Assembly: GCA_040954595.2 (NCBI GenBank)
Contig: CM082587.2
Coordinates: forward strand, 11,780,001-11,844,000
Direction of reading: 5' to 3'
DNA length: 64,000 nucleotides
DNA from: Balanoglossus misakiensis
Lineage: Eukaryota; Hemichordata
Below, one piece after another: positions 12,720 through 19,577 of the stretch. Position 1 is the first letter of the stretch; each line of letters starts with the position of its first letter. A model generated the notes under the pieces. The model did no database searches, was not told the origin of the DNA, and saw nothing but the letters and a program-made list of their open reading frames with translations. A program made the translations under genes and the position numbers.

Positions 12720-13676
12720 CTAACTAGTTTCTTTCCACTGTGGCCAACGTGGTTCACTGTTTGTGTCAGAATCTCTCTGTTTTGCAAGGATTTTGAAATC
12801 ATAGTGGTGACATGCATAGTGAAAATCAGCTACTTTCAAATGTCCGTCATGTTCATGCTGTAATTGAATTTTCAAAGCTGGGCTGGCGTGTTTTTTCTTA
12901 TTTACATAAGTATCACACTTTATACATGTATCTTCATGGGGTTTTCTGAGTCCCGTATTTAGGTCCTCTCTCACAATTTTACGAAATATCGTATAACTGA
13001 CAGTTGTTCTTCCCAGAAGAGATTGGTTGGTTATGAACTCTCGGTGTAACTGCGATATACTGTGGTCCGGCGCCAGGTACGGTTTAAATCGAGGATTCCT
13101 GCAGTAGTGAGATTCTACAATTCTGTGCCTGCGTACGTGTTCAGTGATATCAGTCAGCAAATTTGGATTGAGTTTCCGACGATGCCCTTTGTGTCGGCCC
13201 CTTGCATCTGGCATCAGACCAGTTGAACAGTGCATCATTTTGCTTAGAACGGTTCTAGTCCGCCTCTCACTAATGCCAAATAATTTCAGGAATGCATTTT
13301 TGCAGACAGTAACCGTTTCACCGCCTTCATTCACCAGGTGATAACGAACCGATTTCTTGTGTGACTTCATCTGTATATCCATCAGTTTGTAGAGCATCAA
13401 GTTCTGTTCATTATACACGCGACCATCAAAATATTTTCTCGTGGTGCCTAAAACATGCGTACTCCCAAGCTTCCGCAGACAATTCCCTTGAACGCAGGCG
13501 CATTCCAAGGAAAGACTGTCAATATCTGGAAAAGGGCGATTTTTCCTTGGTTTTTGTCTCGGACACGTCTTTTTAGAATTCCTACGTGGCTTGTTGGCTC
13601 GAGCTGACAGTTCGGTTCTGCGTTGCTGCCACACAGGAATGGGTTCCCACGCATAAGCAACTCCCCGGCAGGCCAT
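12720..13676 (-). CDS. DUF7869-type transposase-like protein, N-terminal half (HTH/zinc)
   Basis: An intact 318-aa frame. The ATG at 13676 is chosen because it has a strong context (GACCATGG); an in-frame GTG two codons upstream is unlikely in an animal. Visible parts: a basic stretch at residues 30-49 that could be a nuclear signal; Cys59, Cys61 and Cys66; a helix-turn-helix-like segment VCKNAFLKLFGISERRTRTV at 124-143; a basic RGRHKGHRRK at 159-168; SHYCR at 189-193; CxxC at 251-254 followed by a His-rich tail (H264, H274, H276, H279, H287, H290-291). This order resembles the region ahead of the RNase H-like domain in long DUF7869 proteins of animal mobile elements, usually part of the same polypeptide. 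Here it is a separate gene, divergent from the catalytic-type half, with the two ATGs 171 bp apart. A role in DNA binding or target recognition is inferred. Confidence 0.68.
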   Translation of the reverse strand: MACRGVAYAWEPIPVWQQRRTELSARANKPRRNSKKTCPRQKPRKNRPFPDIDSLSLECACVQGNCLRKLGSTHVLGTTRKYFDGRVYNEQNLMLYKLMDIQMKSHKKSVRYHLVNEGGETVTVCKNAFLKLFGISERRTRTVLSKMMHCSTGLMPDARGRHKGHRRKLNPNLLTDITEHVRRHRIVESHYCRNPRFKPYLAPDHSISQLHREFITNQSLLGRTTVSYTIFRKIVREDLNTGLRKPHEDTCIKCDTYVNKKKHASPALKIQLQHEHDGHLKVADFHYACHHYDFKILAKQRDSDTNSEPRWPQWKETS

Positions 13677-13847
13677 GGTCACAGCTGAAGTATTTGTTCA
13701 AGTACTGACTGACTAAACGCGGCATGGAACAAACGAACGAACGAACGAACGACTTCACGTTCGGAAAAAAAATCGTTGCGAGCTGTTGGGTGCCTCTATA
13801 GTTGTCGGCAACCGTTCTTTTTTATTGCTAAACAATGCTGTCAGAGC
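13677..13847. promoter_or_regulatory. Shared divergent promoter between the two half-genes
   Basis: These 171 bp separate the ATGs of the two divergent genes and must hold both start regions if neither uses a distant exon. There is no TATA box. A tetranucleotide run (AACG)n lies at 13732-13752, followed by TTCACGTTCGG and A8. At 13821-13844 TTCTTTTTTATTGCTAAAC...TGTCAG looks like a pyrimidine tract, branch point and 3' splice site, so the plus-strand gene might receive a spliced leader exon instead of starting here. Confidence 0.5.
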
Positions 13848-14861
13848 ATGGAAGGTGTGGTGGAAAACGAACAGAGGTTTTGTACGACCAACGATTGGAT
13901 GGTGCTACATATGGACTTCCACAAGTCATTGCCGGTTCCTAAACTCAGCTCTGAAGACTTTTACTTTAAATCGAAATTGCAAATGAAGCTCCTTGGAATT
14001 TACAACGGGACAACGGAAAAGATGCATTGTTATGTATGGACAGAGCTCGATAGCAGAAAGTCTCCCGATGAAGTTATTACCTGTCTAAATCACTTTTTTT
14101 ATAACTCGGGTGTGACCAGCAGACATGCAGTTATTTACAGCGACAACTGCCGTGCCGAATTCAAGTGTGGGAAGTTAATGTTTTACTATGACTATCTGTT
14201 ACGAAAGGGCGTGTTTCGACGAATTGACTATAAAACTCTTGTGGCTGGACACACGTACTCCACCTGTGACCGAGTTTTTGCGTCCATTGAAAGGCATGCA
14301 AGTCGTTTCCAGAGTATAGAGACACCTCACGATTGGACATCTGTGATTCGAGGATCTTCTCTGAATGGGAACATTGGAGTTACGGAGATGACTCACAGAG
14401 ACTTTTTCAATTATTCTGATTTCCTGAAAAATGAGTACGTTGTGCGTTATGCAGATACAAACAATGTAACTTTTTACTACCAAGCCATGCACTATTTTAA
14501 TTTTGGAGAAGGAGAAAGGCTTGATACCGACGGCAACCTCAGAACATTTAGTCATGCAGATAAAGTTTGGGTGAGAACATCTCTAGATCCAAGCGAGACC
14601 CCGATTGTAGTCGACTTTAGAAAGAAGAAGCAGAACCGGCGTTTACAAGATTGTACGCTGAACAAACTTTATCAGGAACGTCGACCACTGGCGAGCAAAG
14701 TTTGGCGGGATCTTCAGAGTTTAGCCAAAAATTACCTGTCTCCGGAGGCAATAGAATTTTATAGGAATCTACCGCTTCAGGAGAGTAGTGGCACCTCTGC
14801 AGACCCGTACGCCTTTCATGATGATGACGACGACGATGATGATGATATGGGCGGTGGTTGA
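13848..14861 (+). CDS. DUF7869-type transposase-like protein, RNase H-like half
   Basis: 337 aa from the first ATG (13848; A at -3, G at +4). The open frame extends 24 codons upstream to a TTG, which is not credible as a start. Residues 18-35 (MVLHMDFHKSLPVPKL) give a first beta strand with Asp23. YSDNC at 97-101 supplies Asp99, and AGHTYSTCDRVFASIE at 133-148 supplies Asp141 and Glu148. This D...D...D/E layout with GHxY and CDR motifs is typical of the DUF7869 domain, thought to be RNase H-like/DDE. Residues 158-200 continue with the conserved TPHDW and TEMTHRDFF. The tail is basic (257-266), then a run of nine Asp (325-333) and GGG. The usual N-terminal part is missing from this frame and is encoded divergently on the other strand. 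Catalysis is inferred, not proven. Confidence 0.68.
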   Translation: MEGVVENEQRFCTTNDWMVLHMDFHKSLPVPKLSSEDFYFKSKLQMKLLGIYNGTTEKMHCYVWTELDSRKSPDEVITCLNHFFYNSGVTSRHAVIYSDNCRAEFKCGKLMFYYDYLLRKGVFRRIDYKTLVAGHTYSTCDRVFASIERHASRFQSIETPHDWTSVIRGSSLNGNIGVTEMTHRDFFNYSDFLKNEYVVRYADTNNVTFYYQAMHYFNFGEGERLDTDGNLRTFSHADKVWVRTSLDPSETPIVVDFRKKKQNRRLQDCTLNKLYQERRPLASKVWRDLQSLAKNYLSPEAIEFYRNLPLQESSGTSADPYAFHDDDDDDDDDMGGG

Positions 14862-15180
14862 ACAAACTGTCCTTTTCATGACGACAGTGATTTTGGATAT
14901 TTGATGTGCGTGCACAGTTTATATGTAATATTTTCACACGAACGAGTTTTGACTGAATTTGATTAAAGAATGTACTCGATAATTAACAAATGTGCTGAAT
15001 CGTGGTTATTATGTTGTTAATTTTTGTTTGTTTGTTTGTTTGTTTGTAAACAATTTCCGTTCATTCAACTGGCTACAAAGTTGGATTTTTGTACTGGGAA
15101 GCGATAAACTCGCACATCAAAACCGGGGAGACTCGATCATTTTTCCCTGCAGGTAGCCTGAAAAGCACCCGGGCAGAGAT
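14862..15180. other. 3'-flank of the RNase H-like gene and spacer
   Basis: ATTAAA at 14962-14967, about 100 nt past the stop, is a good polyadenylation variant. It is followed by a (TTTG)n run at about 15024-15047, a plausible GU-rich downstream element. I see no other gene before the SET-gene promoter. Confidence 0.55.
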
Positions 15181-15252
15181 TACGTCATATATGGTCCACT
15201 TTAATACGAAATTATGCAAATGTGACATTTCACGGAAACGGCGTATATAAAA
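15181..15252 (+). promoter_or_regulatory. Octamer + TATA promoter of the SET gene
   Basis: TACGTCAT (ATF/CREB-like) is at 15181-15188, next to a CArG-like TCATATATGG at 15185-15194. A perfect octamer ATGCAAAT is at 15214-15221. TATATAAAA is at 15244-15252, 22 bp past the octamer and about 93 bp before the ATG. Octamer just upstream of TATA is the known layout of animal histone H2B promoters and hints at S-phase or POU-factor control. That regulation is inference. Confidence 0.65.
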
Positions 15253-15344
15253 GCGACCCTGGGCTATTGTTCGGAATGCGTCATCGACGAGAGAGTGACT
15301 GATAATTCTTCTACCTCGAGTCAACCATTCTGTATATACTGAAC

Positions 15345-16671
15345 ATGGCTAGCTGGCGCAGGAAGAGACAAGGCAATGTGCGGTCTGTAATCAACGAACG
15401 GCACCGCTCAGTTCAGTGTCCCTTTCTTCAAAAGTGGATCGGTGAGCAATTGGTATTTTCAGGTCGTTCAGAGGATGAAGTCCAGTCCAGTACTGTATTT
15501 GAGAGCTACAAATGTTGGGTTGAAAACTATTCGTCGGCGGACAATCAAGTAATGATTATGGTTACTAAAGCTCGATTTTTCAAGGTGAGAATGATCGCAT
15601 TTTTCTTCCCCCCCCCCCTCCCTCCCCCAAGGGACTCGTTTTCTGTCTCTTTTAAACCTGTAACTTAACGAAAAGGAAGTTTTTCACATATCTCTTTGTT
15701 GACACTATAGCAATTTGGAGCGCGGATGCTTCAAGAGAATAGCGTTACCAAATCAAAGTCGGCCGGGGTTAATATTTATAGAGGTGTTCGTCTGAAAGCT
15801 GGTTCGCGAAGAATCTCAACGGGGAAACCTGAGCACAGTGTACTTCAGACCAGGGCAAGGGCATTTCTTGATGACGCCAGCGTGACCGTTCCGATCGAGG
15901 TAAGAATGGTGTTTTGTTTGGACTAGGACAATAGAACGTTGCAATGAGTGTGTCAATGGGTGTCCAAGTGCAAACGTGGTCGGCTTCTGTCCACAAATGC
16001 CATTAATTTTAGGCAGGATTTATAAAATTGTCAATGAAGAATACAAAAATGAAAAACAATAGTTAATAGCAAACGGGTAGGATTGCAAGGGCTTGTAAAA
16101 CGGTACACACTGTACCAGGAAGTTTGCAACACTAATGAAGAATGTATATGATATATTTAGGTGAGAACTGTTCGCGATCGCCGGGACGCAGGACGGTGCG
16201 CGTTTTCGACGAGGGATCTTCAAGCCTGGAACGTCGTCTGCGAATACCGGGGCACGGTTATTAGCGTTGAAGAAGCTAGTCGGCGTGATGAACTTTACAG
16301 GGCAGAGGGGAAACGACCACGCATGTTTCATCTCTACATTGGAAAGAGACACGTTGTGTGAGTGTATCACTTAGTCGAATATATGGTCATATATTGCAAA
16401 GCATCTGTCGAAATAGAAAACGTAATATTGTCTATATTTTCCTCATTAACGCAGCATTGACGGATACGATGTCCCAGCCGGTGAAGAAAATTTAGCGGGC
16501 CTAATAAATCACAGTCAGCAGAACGCCAACTTGGTACCGGTTCGGATCGGAGAGCGCCTGGTTTTCTTTGCAACCAGGAATCTTTGTCAGGGAGTAGAGC
16601 TTTTGTATGATTACGGTGACGGGGGTGAAGAGGATTTCTTCAGTGGTTCTCAAACTTTTCCTGAAAATTAA
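15345..16671 (+). CDS. Winged-helix-like + SET-domain methyltransferase (4 exons)
   Basis: Exons 15345-15584, 15711-15899, 16161-16357 and 16455-16671 join in frame to 280 aa. Every intron is GT-AG (GTGAGA, GTAAGA, GTGAGT donors), and the last splits a Val codon. The ATG has A at -3 and G at +4. Residues about 23-108 (CPFLQKWI, VFESYKCWVE, KARFFKQFG, NIYRGVRLK) resemble the C-terminal winged-helix-like region of D5/phage-type primases, a likely DNA-binding part. Residues 154-264 are a SET domain: GRCAF at 154, CEYRG at 170, LINHSQQNAN at 225 (cofactor/pseudoknot motif), and GVELLYDYGD at 255 with the catalytic-type Tyr. Closest in style is KMT5A/SETD8, an H4K20 monomethylase. Changes from consensus are GRC for GRG and GVE for GEE. 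It lies 483 bp after the RNase H-like gene on the same strand. Substrate is unknown. Confidence 0.8.
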
Positions 16672-17448
16672 GGCATTAACACATCAACGCTTCGGGATGT
16701 CGTAACGGCGGCAAGGCGGGGGGGGGGGGGGGGGGGGCGTGAAAATGTTTGTATCAGGAACAAAATTCCCGTGCAAATCACCTTGATCCGGGTGGGTGGA
16801 CTATTCGCGACAAATGTTGGAAATCATACAAAGCATTTTACTTAATTAACCCATTTTTTTCATTTATTTGTTTACAGTTTACAACGTCATAGAGAAGTTG
16901 AACTAGAGACTGGATCAGCGTGGGTGACACCATAGTACACCAATGTTTTCTTCAGTTTGATTCAATTGTAATTTAAAACTGAGATTGCCTAACGCTTTCC
17001 CAGATTTTTTTAACCACTGAGAAACTGTGGGTTTTTTTCTGGGTTTTGGTGCGAGGTGATCTCAGTCAGTGGTGTTAATTTAATTAATCATTTTCTTTTC
17101 CTATTTACGTCGACTGAAATGTATTTTGATAGGTGATAGTCATACCATAAAAAAATCTTACGGCGCGACTGCCAAAATGTACATTTATTTGTCCGTTCCA
17201 AGTTATTTTGTGTATGTGTGATGGGTGCCGGTGACTGTGCAGGGTTGATTTCCCTAGAGCGACTGTTATATTCGTTTTCCAACGATGATGAATTTACATG
17301 TTATTTGCTTGGCATTTTGACGCAGAGACACTTCTGAAAACACAAACCTATTAATTATGCCACGGGTGTAAATTGATCACATTAAAAGAGGCTTTAGACG
17401 TTTGCCGCGAGCTCCTGGTGGGCAGAATCTTGTCAGCCCAAATTTGAC
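16672..17448. other. Intergenic stretch with a G20 tract
   Basis: I see no coding sequence here. It holds a run of 20 G at 16718-16737, several TTAATTAA-like AT-rich spots and short T runs. No clear AATAAA follows the SET gene within 300 nt. One of the two indels between module copies is here: GTTGGAAATC near 16817-16823 is GTTGAAATC in copy 2. Confidence 0.7.
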
Positions 17449-17454
17449 TATAAG
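17449..17454 (+). promoter_or_regulatory. Possible TATA element of the endonuclease gene
   Basis: TATAAG in GACTATAAGTACATAG lies 127 bp before the ATG at 17581. It is the only TATA-like word in the proximal upstream region; support is by position only. Confidence 0.3.
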
Positions 17455-17580
17455 TACATAGCCAATGATGTGACGCTCTCCCACATCCTTCGCCGCGCCT
17501 TTTCGCTGATTTACAGCATCTTGCGTAAACACTGTCATTTGATCTTGCTTGGCAGAAGTCAACTTGCTCTATACTACATT

Positions 17581-17946
17581 ATGGCGGCCAAGCTCAACTG
17601 CATATCAGATAATGCCAAGGAGCGTTTGAGAGGCATCCTCGCCAGAAGGAGTCGCGTTTCCGGTGACTGTGTGCTCTGGACGGGTGCAGCTTGTCGAAAC
17701 GGCTATGGCTCTATTACGTTCAGAGATGAGAACACTCTAACCGCCTATGTCCATCACATTGCACTCCTAATTAACGGAGTGCAATTGGTGGGCAGGCGGT
17801 TAGAGTGTTCTCATCTTTGCAACGAAAAGCTATGCATCCGCCCAGAGCACATTGTCCAGGAAACGCGACTCCTAAACATTTCACGAAAGACGTGCTTTAA
17901 ATCCCCAAAAGGGGAGTGTCACCACGATCCCAGGTGCCTAAGGTGA
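17581..17946 (+). CDS. His-Me finger homing-type endonuclease (I-PpoI-like)
   Basis: The ATG at 17581 has A at -3 and G at +4. Unspliced, the frame gives 121 aa and stops inside a perfect donor (AG/GTGAGTAA at 17943). Splicing to TTCTTCACCCAG/A at 18860 would give about 130 aa with a short new tail, stop at 18888-18890. The core matches the zinc-bound His-Me finger of I-PpoI. SHLC gives catalytic-type His78, and Asn99 lies 21 residues later, the same spacing as I-PpoI His98/Asn119. Candidate zinc ligands are C30, C80, C85, H90 for one site and C105, C113, H114 or H115, C119 for the other. GYGSITFRDE at 41-50 precedes the finger. I-PpoI is a homing enzyme of rDNA introns; this one lies in a mobile-like module 910 bp after the SET gene. 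Its coding sequence contains a long hairpin at 17724-17816. Confidence 0.8.
   Translation: MAAKLNCISDNAKERLRGILARRSRVSGDCVLWTGAACRNGYGSITFRDENTLTAYVHHIALLINGVQLVGRRLECSHLCNEKLCIRPEHIVQETRLLNISRKTCFKSPKGECHHDPRCLR
17724..17816. repeat. Compound inverted repeat inside the endonuclease gene
   Basis: Outer arms 17724-17746 and 17794-17816 are 23-bp perfect inverted repeats. Inner arms ATTGCACTCC (17758-17767) and GGAGTGCAAT (17776-17785) are perfect 10-bp repeats around TAATTAAC. The bases between outer and inner arms also pair, with two G-T wobbles and three bulged bases. The whole 93 nt can thus form one hairpin in RNA or a cruciform in DNA while remaining open reading frame. Confidence 0.93.
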
Positions 17947-18859
17947 GTAATCCTCTTCTCATTTGATATGTATTGTGTGACCCTGCAGTTGAAACGCTTT
18001 CATCAATAATTTGCGGCGCGTGGGTAATCTCGGTGTTATTGACAATGCAGCCGGCCCAAACATTTTTAAATTAACACTGTTTCTGACTGTATTAACGAAA
18101 TGTCCAATTTGCAAGTAGCCTATAGACAACCCTTTTGAATGAGTTTTGTCTCGTTGAGATTTTATACATAAGGAACAATCTAGATTTATTTTAGAAGACA
18201 CTGTTCTTTTAAAACAGCTAGCATAATACAGCTAAATTTCGGAATTTCCGGACAATTTTCGGAATTCCTTTTAAATTTGAGAAATTTTTCATCAGATATA
18301 AGTGTTACTATTTATTGGACATGTTTTTATCATTGTTTACTTTTTAAGGTCATTCTCATCCCCCCCCCCCCCCCCAAAAAAAAGCCGCTTTAGGCTTCAT
18401 GTTCAGTAAAAAATCTGGAAAGTTCAGCTGAATTTTACACTGATCACACATTTTTGGGAAGGTCTGGCGCAAAATAAAGGATGACAAATGTAAATCTAAT
18501 GTCACATTTGTAAACCTCTAAGTATTGTACACTCATTCTATTAAGTATATGCAAATAGTACGGATAATTTTTTCGGAATGTGGAATTCCGAAATTAGTTC
18601 GGAACGTGTTAGCAGTGAAGAGATCACCACTGAGGGTTGGAAGGCCTTGCCAGAAATTAACGCGTAAAGTACGCCCTCACAGGCCATGTAAACAAGGTCA
18701 AATAAGGCCGTCTGGCAAACGAATGATTAATTCAACGCGCCATTTGAGCCGAGCTGAGTTGGTCTGAGTTGCGTATCACACAGACTTAGGCTGAATGTCA
18801 GTGGAGTAACCAGTCCGTTTTAGATTTACCAATGATGTGAATTTAATTTCTTCACCCAG
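17947..18859. other. Probable intron / spacer after the endonuclease exon
   Basis: Bounded by donor GTGAGTAA at 17943 and acceptor TTCTTCACCCAG ending at 18859. It contains no convincing coding sequence. It holds C16 (18360-18375) followed by A8, which is C17 in copy 2, and an octamer ATGCAAAT in TATATGCAAATAG near 18549. GGAATTCC-type words are clustered around 18236-18268 and 18573-18595, the outer ones in inverted orientation. Confidence 0.5.
18254..18595. repeat. Short inverted repeats flanking about 310 bp
   Basis: TTTCGGAATTCC at about 18257-18268 and its reverse complement GGAATTCCGAAA at 18582-18593 flank a poly-C-containing segment. It may be a degraded MITE, but there is no convincing target-site duplication and the words are low-complexity. 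Confidence 0.3.
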
Positions 18860-19098
18860 AAAAACAGAACACAACTTGTCTGCAACATGATGCTGGAGGT
18901 GACACATGACAGAGAAGTGGATCCGCGTTGTCAACACAGATGCCAGCATTCAAAAGGGGAGTGCCACCTGCTAAAATCAACTCATCTGCTGTTGGCCCAT
19001 TTTACCTGTGGCAACTGTTCAGAGGAGACAACGTTTATTCCGTGCAAGCCAACACGCAATGTTGGGGTCTACCTGTCAACACAGATGCAAGCATTCAT
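18860..19098 (+). CDS. Cys/His-rich exon-like open segment, unknown
   Basis: Between acceptor TTCACCCAG (18859) and donor-like CAT/GTGAGT (19099) there is an open frame. It contains ATG ATG at 18887 and reads MMLEVTHDREVDPRCQHRCQ, continuing with C/H pairs (GECH, FTCGNC, IPCK). The density of Cys and His suggests a small metal-binding fold, but I recognise no family. The frame is not the one that continues the endonuclease exon from the 17943 donor, so it would be a different gene, an alternative splice form or chance. Part of it overlaps the satellite-like progenitor, in which the donor GTGAGT is present; satellite monomers have GCGAGT instead. Confidence 0.3.
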
Positions 19099-19266
19099 GT
19101 GAGTGAGTATCAGGACTGACCTTGTTTTGCTGAATAATTCATAATGCCTATTTTAGAATTCTTAGAGGCATTTGGAGTTCATTGCCTGGTCAACCAAACT
19201 ACACCCCTTAACAGCTGAAACAAAATGCGTATTGTGTTCATTCATTCATTGCTTCAATATATATAG
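18925..19266 (+). repeat. Diverged single-copy relative (progenitor) of the satellite monomer
   Basis: Collinear with the short monomer: CACAGATGCCAGCATTCA, ACTCATCTGCTGTTGGCC (satellite ACTCATCTGCTGTGGGCC), AACACAGATGCAAGCATTCA, GTGAGTGAGT, CCTATTTTAGAATTCTTA, CATTGCCTGGTCA, TTCATTCATTCATTGC and CAATATAT appear in the same order. Substitutions and indels lie between them. It lacks the 179-bp insert and has AGAATTCT at that site, as in the 275-bp monomer at 2622-2630. It is far more diverged from array monomers than these are from each other, so it is not an array member. Confidence 0.85.
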
Positions 19267-19526
19267 GCAACATGAGTATCAAGTAGCACTATTTGTTTAC
19301 GATTGTATTCATGAAAACTTCCCACTAACAATTCCACAGTTAATATTGAACACATTTATCCAACAAGGTCAAAAGAAAAAGGGAATCTTCTGGTTCCAAA
19401 ATACGCCACAAATGTGGGTCAACATACAGTGAAATATTATGGTGCTCAAATATGCAACATATCAAATCTGTCTCATCAAAGTCATGCTTTAAAAAAGAAT
19501 TGAAAAGGTATTATTTATCCATTTGA
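19267..19526 (+). pseudogene. LINE (CR1/L2-like) reverse transcriptase C-terminal relic
   Basis: QHEYQVALFVYDCIHENFPL is read from 19268. After a shift of frame, VGQHTVKYYGAQICNISNL is read from 19414, followed by LKKELKRYYLSI and a stop at 19524-19526. The order VALFVY - small linker - QHTVKYYGA - W-like position - LKK.LK.YYL is the usual C-terminal end of the reverse transcriptase ORF in CR1/L2/Jockey-group LINEs. The frameshift, loss of Trp and absence of upstream RT show it is dead and 5'-truncated. About 50 bp of AT-rich 3' sequence separates it from array 2. Confidence 0.72.
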
Positions 19527-19577
19527 CTGCTGTATTTTCAGAAGGAAAACAAACTGAATTTGGTTTTTCATGTACAA

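Larger units (their letters stand above)
11419..13222. repeat. Tandem duplication of 902 bp, two copies (module copy 1)
   Basis: Bases 11419-12320 and 12321-13222 are direct repeats. I found two differences: C/T at 11429 versus 12331, and T/C at 12044 versus 12946 (Lys versus Arg in the protein). The unit begins with TAAAGTTCCA, which is also satellite monomer sequence, and ends with CATCAGACCAG inside the minus-strand gene. The duplication therefore carried about 10-12 bp of satellite with it and must have occurred after the gene already abutted the satellite. Confidence 0.93.

Noticed and set aside
13677-13682. GTG start two codons upstream of the 318-aa protein
   Set aside because: Non-ATG start is not needed since the ATG at 13676 has a near-ideal animal context.
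13776-13847. A 24-residue N-terminal extension of the RNase H-like protein
   Set aside because: It starts at TTG; the first ATG at 13848 has a proper context, and the stretch looks like 5'-UTR or a splice acceptor.
14199-14937. Minus-strand frames of 118 and 106 aa opposite the RNase H-like gene
   Set aside because: They are antisense shadows of a strongly coding plus frame; the His-rich run is the complement of the Asp repeat.
16020-16370. Minus-strand 116-aa frame over SET exon 3
   Set aside because: It overlaps a well-supported exon and its intron and shows no family motif.
17581-17946. Nuclease target identical to that of I-PpoI in the window
   Set aside because: I did not see the known rDNA target core anywhere in the satellite or module, so self-targeting by the same specificity is not supported.
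11431-19577. Terminal inverted repeats or target-site duplication bounding the whole module
   Set aside because: By eye neither is present: about 95 bp of monomer is missing between the two edges and the ends do not pair. The module's edges may be recombination breaks, not transposon ends.
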